A DNA stretch of 34,097 bases from Clostridia bacterium (GTDB lineage Bacteria; Bacillota; Clostridia; Oscillospirales; SIG627): positions 1 through 34,097 of the forward strand of contig JAFWBD010000005.1 of assembly GCA_017507325.1 (NCBI GenBank), given 5' to 3'. The position numbers were made by a program, and so were the translations under genes. The notes below the pieces were generated by a model, which saw nothing but the letters and a program-made list of their open reading frames with translations, was not told the origin of the DNA and ran no database searches. Of the stretch, positions 31,421-34,097 are shown in pieces; the stretch's first letter is position 1; the number at the start of each line of letters is the position of its first letter.

Positions 31421-32694
31421 GCTCTCACCACAACGCCGACACCGTCAGGAATGGCAACGATCTCCGGCTTTTCTTTTCCAACGATTTTTTTTGCCACATC
31501 CAAAGCCTCCTTCAGCGAGGAGGCAGGAATCATATGCATTTTTTCAACGGTTTTCGGATCAATTTCGGAAACCAGGATTACCCTTGCACGCATCAAAACC
31601 CGCAGTAAGATCTGCGTTTGCCATTGATCGGGCAGCGTCTCCTCTCGCCCTCTTGCCAAAAAAATCCGCATCGTTTTTTCGATATTCGGTTCATCGGTAA
31701 GCTGACGGTAAAAATGATCGCCGCCCACACCGTCGGCGCACAAAGCCAGCATAATAATCACACCGCCCTCTTTTACTGCACCCTCGGCGGCGGTCATTCC
31801 CTTCACCGCTTGATACACATTTTGATCCAAGGGAAAGCCTCCGTTGGTGGAGATCACGATATCTCCAAGCGGAGAAAGAACCTTGCAATACCGCAAAAGG
31901 AATTCACAGCCCTTTTGATGGGCAGCCTCTACATCTCCCGCAACCGCAAAGAGAATCTCCTTTTCGGAATTGAGAACCACATTCACAATGAAGGCGAGCT
32001 TCGCTTTTTTTGCCGCCCACAGCATATCCCGATGGATGGGGTTGTTTTCCAAAACGCCCGTCGAGGCAGCGGGATGGGCAATAAACTCCGAGCAATGATT
32101 CCCCAAAACGGTGTTTCTGCCGCAAATGCCGGGAAGAACACTCTTTCTTCCACCGGAAAAGCCTGCAAAAAAATGAGGCTCTATAAAGCCCTCCGCCACC
32201 AAAAGATCCGCCTCCGCCGCCAATCGATTTATGACGCAATCCCCACCCGACGGTAAGGTGCCGATGGAAACGAGGTTTTCCCCATCGTCACAATCATGGA
32301 CTACGATTTTCTCCCGTTCCACAATCTCTTTCCCGAATTTTTGAATCAATTCCTCCCGCGTGGTCCCACGATGGCAGCCCGTAGCGATCAGAATGGTAAC
32401 ATCCGCTTCGGGATTTCCCTTGCGGATCTCCCGCAGCATCGGAGGGATCAAAACTCGGCTGGGAACCGGACGGGTGTGGTCGCTGGCAATCAAAACGATT
32501 CTCTTTTTTCCCCGAGCAAGCTCCGAAAGAGGCGATGCATCGATCGGTGACCGAAGCGCCTCCTCCACCAACGCCTCACCGGAATCCGCAGGGCGGAATT
32601 CTTCCAAGGAGGAGGTCAAAACCGCAAGAAGGTTTTCCTCTTCAAAATCATATTCAATGCTCTCTTTCCCGTATAAAAACGAAACAGAATTCAT
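31417..32694 (-). CDS. larA: LarA family nickel-dependent lactate racemase or related 2-hydroxyacid racemase
   Basis: LarA enzymes use a nickel pincer nucleotide bound to a lysine to racemise or epimerise 2-hydroxyacids. The roughly 425-residue product has SDHTRPVPSRVLIPPML, TILIATGCHRG, VVHDCDD, and EPHFFAGFSGGRKSVLPGI, which contains the lysine expected to hold the cofactor. HCSEFIAHPAASTG and ENNPIHRDML follow. The exact substrate is open, since the family includes several racemases. No larB, larC or larE cofactor genes are in view. Two ATGs follow GGGAGGG; I prefer the second (32694) for spacing, and the first (32697) adds one Met. Confidence 0.9.
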   Translation of the reverse strand: MNSVSFLYGKESIEYDFEEENLLAVLTSSLEEFRPADSGEALVEEALRSPIDASPLSELARGKKRIVLIASDHTRPVPSRVLIPPMLREIRKGNPEADVTILIATGCHRGTTREELIQKFGKEIVEREKIVVHDCDDGENLVSIGTLPSGGDCVINRLAAEADLLVAEGFIEPHFFAGFSGGRKSVLPGICGRNTVLGNHCSEFIAHPAASTGVLENNPIHRDMLWAAKKAKLAFIVNVVLNSEKEILFAVAGDVEAAHQKGCEFLLRYCKVLSPLGDIVISTNGGFPLDQNVYQAVKGMTAAEGAVKEGGVIIMLALCADGVGGDHFYRQLTDEPNIEKTMRIFLARGREETLPDQWQTQILLRVLMRARVILVSEIDPKTVEKMHMIPASSLKEALDVAKKIVGKEKPEIVAIPDGVGVVVRA

Positions 32695-32720
32695 CATTTC
32701 CCTCCCGAATACCTTTTTTG

Positions 32721-32763
32721 TTATTGTATCGGTTATTGTATCACAAAACTGATTTCTCCGCAA
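32721..32763 (-). promoter_or_regulatory. Promoter of the larA-like gene with a 12-bp tandem repeat
   Basis: On the minus strand TTGCGG (32758-32763), 17 bp and TACAAT (32735-32740). The -10 region is duplicated by a direct repeat (TTATTGTATCGG at 32721-32732 and TTATTGTATC at 32733-32742 on the plus strand). The repeat could be a regulator site or a duplicated -10 box. Confidence 0.55.
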
Positions 32764-32791
32764 CTCTTTTTCCCGATTCCTCCTTTGGCTC

Positions 32792-32820
32792 TTGCTTTCT
32801 CATTCAAATTTTGATATGAT
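32792..32820 (+). promoter_or_regulatory. Sigma-A promoter of the 58-aa gene
   Basis: TTGCTT (32792-32797), 17 bp and TATGAT (32815-32820). It lies 20 bp before the ATG, so the frame that opens at 32792 cannot be the real gene start. Confidence 0.7.
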
Positions 32821-32839
32821 AAAAAAAAGGAGGAAAGCT

Positions 32840-33016
32840 ATGACAGAAAAGGATTATATCATTGTCAAAATAGAAGGCGAATACGCCTATTTGCACGACC
32901 TTTCCGGGGAATGCTCCGAGGATGTTTTTATTGCGCTGGCCCTTCTTCCCGAGGGGTGCGATTTGGGTACCAAGCTTCATTACGAGGCCTTCGAATACAG
33001 CATTTTGAAGGATTAA
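32840..33016 (+). CDS. Small conserved-looking hypothetical protein, 58 aa
   Basis: The ATG at 32840 follows a strong AAGGAGG 5-6 bp upstream and a promoter, and a terminator follows the stop. So this is a real, independently expressed gene. The 58-residue protein is acidic and soluble, with strands YIIVKIEGEYAYLHDL, a helical DVFIALALLP and a final HYEAFEYSIL. I do not recognise a named family. Its compact strand-helix-strand pattern and separate unit suggest a small stand-alone domain. Confidence 0.8.
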   Translation: MTEKDYIIVKIEGEYAYLHDLSGECSEDVFIALALLPEGCDLGTKLHYEAFEYSILKD

Positions 33017-33026
33017 CGGTCAAAGA

Positions 33027-33067
33027 AAAAAAGGACGAAGACGTTTCTAATACGCTTCGTCCTTTTT
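33027..33067. terminator. Bidirectional terminator after the 58-aa gene
   Basis: GGACGAAG pairs with CTTCGTCC around a 14-nt loop, with long A and T runs outside. It also lies about 55 bp past the stop of the coiled-coil gene on the minus strand. Confidence 0.88.
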
Positions 33068-33122
33068 GATGCGGATTTGCTTCATTTCTTACGGAATGGA
33101 GGCCGTCCGCTTTTTTGTGTAC

Positions 33123-34097
33123 TTACCCGCGCCGCTTGAACAGCAAAAACAGCATCGCGATCAGCGAGCTTGCAAGCACAGAGGATCCGCCGCAAATCAA
33201 AACGAGAGATTTCGTTTCTCTTCGCATATCCAGAAGCTTTTCCTCCAAAGCCGCAATTTCACGGTCAAGATTCTCGGTATTTTGTTTGTCTCGCTCATCC
33301 AGCATTTTCACCAGCTCTTCCTTCAATGCCAAAATGCTTTCCTCTACGTATTCGGCCATTTTTTCATCGTTGATGATGCGGGACAGATCACCAAGCTTTG
33401 CAATTTCATCATACAGAGCCATCAAACGTTCGTTGGACGCTTGATCACCCGCCGAAATGGCTGACCGCAGCTCTTCTTTTGCTTTTTCGATGCTCTTTTT
33501 GATTTCGCTCAAAGCATCGAAAATTTTCTTTTCGGCAGAGGAAATTTCCTCCTCCAATTCTTTTTTCAGAGCCGTATCGGCGGCGGAGGAGGCGGCTTTG
33601 GCGGCCTCCAAGGCATCGGCAAGGGCGGTGATCTCAGCGGTAAGAGAATCGTCTCCTGCGCGGATGGCATCCGTAAGATCTTCCTTGGCCTTCTTCAAAT
33701 CATCCTTCAAGGCATCGATGGAATCGTTTAAGGCATCTTCGGCCTTGGCGATCTCGCCCATCAGTTCATTCTTCAGAGCCGTATCGGCGGCGGAGGCGGC
33801 GGTCTTGGCGGCCTCCAAGGCATCGGCAAGGGCGGTGATCTCATCGGCAAGAGAATCGTCTCCCTTTTTGATGGCATCCGTAAGATCTTCTTTTGCCTTC
33901 TTCAAATCATCCTTCAAGGCATCGATGGAATCGTTTAAGGCATCTTCGGCCTTGGCGATCTCACCCATCAGCTCATTTTTCAGAGCCGTATCGGCGGCGG
34001 TTGCGGCGGCCTTAGCGGCCTCCAAGGCATCGGCAAGGGCGGTGATCTCATCGGCAAGAGAATCGTCTCCTGCGCGGATGGCATCCGTAAGATCTTC
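33123..34097 (-). CDS. Partial coiled-coil repeat protein with a C-terminal membrane helix (N-terminus missing)
   Basis: The frame is open to the right edge; 324 residues are visible and the true start lies outside. A TTG at 34025 is only an internal leucine of a repeat. The visible part begins with tandem 69-residue repeats (units at 33816-34022, 33609-33815 and a diverged one at 33402-33608). They are rich in Ala, Asp, Glu, Lys and Leu in heptad-like order, for example DTALKNELMGEIAKAEDAL. A further coiled coil to about residue 290 follows, then one hydrophobic helix (LVLICGGSSVLASSLIAMLF) and a KRRG end. No LPXTG motif is seen. It is probably an extracellular rod anchored by its C-terminus, but orientation is inferred. 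No known family is recognised. Confidence 0.85.
   Translation of the reverse strand, partial: EDLTDAIRAGDDSLADEITALADALEAAKAAATAADTALKNELMGEIAKAEDALNDSIDALKDDLKKAKEDLTDAIKKGDDSLADEITALADALEAAKTAASAADTALKNELMGEIAKAEDALNDSIDALKDDLKKAKEDLTDAIRAGDDSLTAEITALADALEAAKAASSAADTALKKELEEEISSAEKKIFDALSEIKKSIEKAKEELRSAISAGDQASNERLMALYDEIAKLGDLSRIINDEKMAEYVEESILALKEELVKMLDERDKQNTENLDREIAALEEKLLDMRRETKSLVLICGGSSVLASSLIAMLFLLFKRRG
33402..34097. repeat. Tandem 207-bp coding repeats
   Basis: The same landmark (GTATCGGCGGCGG) recurs at 33574, 33781 and 33988, exactly 207 bp apart. The two complete outer copies are nearly identical in DNA, including silent sites. The inner copy (33402-33608) has diverged, and another copy begins at the edge. 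This points to recent duplication or ongoing copy-number change. Confidence 0.9.

Overview
The window looks like a chromosomal segment of an uncultured, probably gut-associated member of the Bacillota class Clostridia. This is an inference from gene content: the rpmH-rnpA-yidD-yidC-jag-mnmE-mnmG-rsmG block in the Gram-positive order, DUF4830 and (less surely) DUF6514 proteins, AGGAGG-type ribosome binding sites, and many near-consensus sigma-A promoters (TTGACA, 17 bp, TATAAT). No phage, transposase, integrase or CRISPR array is visible. Genes run on both strands, mostly minus.

Region 1-1400 is AT-rich and accessory. It holds a partial HExxH metallopeptidase-like gene, a 113-codon orphan gene, and two arrays of short hairpins (443-612 and 1106-1284). 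In each array the arms differ from hairpin to hairpin while a short spacer word is repeated, and that word switches to its reverse complement halfway through. A tRNA-Val(CAC) gene borders the region. Region 1500-7640 carries alr, gdhA, a tcdA-uup overlapping pair and a DUF4830 gene.

Region 7840-10700 holds a P2-type cation ATPase behind a long leader that reads as a yybP-ykoY manganese riboswitch with a complete terminator/antiterminator circuit. The ATPase is therefore more likely a Mn2+ exporter than a plain Ca2+ pump. Region 10747-17856 is the minus-strand rpmH-to-rsmG block for ribosome, tRNA modification and membrane insertion functions. dnaA, which often sits beside rpmH, and the parAB genes, which often follow rsmG, are both absent. 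Region 17973-22830 holds the dTDP-L-rhamnose genes rfbD-rfbC-rfbA-rfbB behind a free-standing class II glutamine amidotransferase and a small DUF6514-like gene.

Region 23070-33020 is a row of short transcription units, mostly with their own promoters and bidirectional terminators: an orphan Card1/Can2-like (CARF plus PD-(D/E)XK, DUF1887) nuclease with no CRISPR locus in view, an MlrC-like M81 peptidase, malic enzyme, a zinc-ribbon membrane protein, an aldo/keto reductase with a ferredoxin tail, a LarA-like racemase translationally coupled to a membrane acyltransferase, and a 58-codon unknown. The right edge holds the C-terminal part of a coiled-coil surface-type protein built from nearly identical 69-residue repeats and ending in a membrane helix.

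The strongest candidates for something undescribed are the two hairpin arrays around the 113-codon gene. The orphan Card1-like nuclease and the Mn2+ leader follow.
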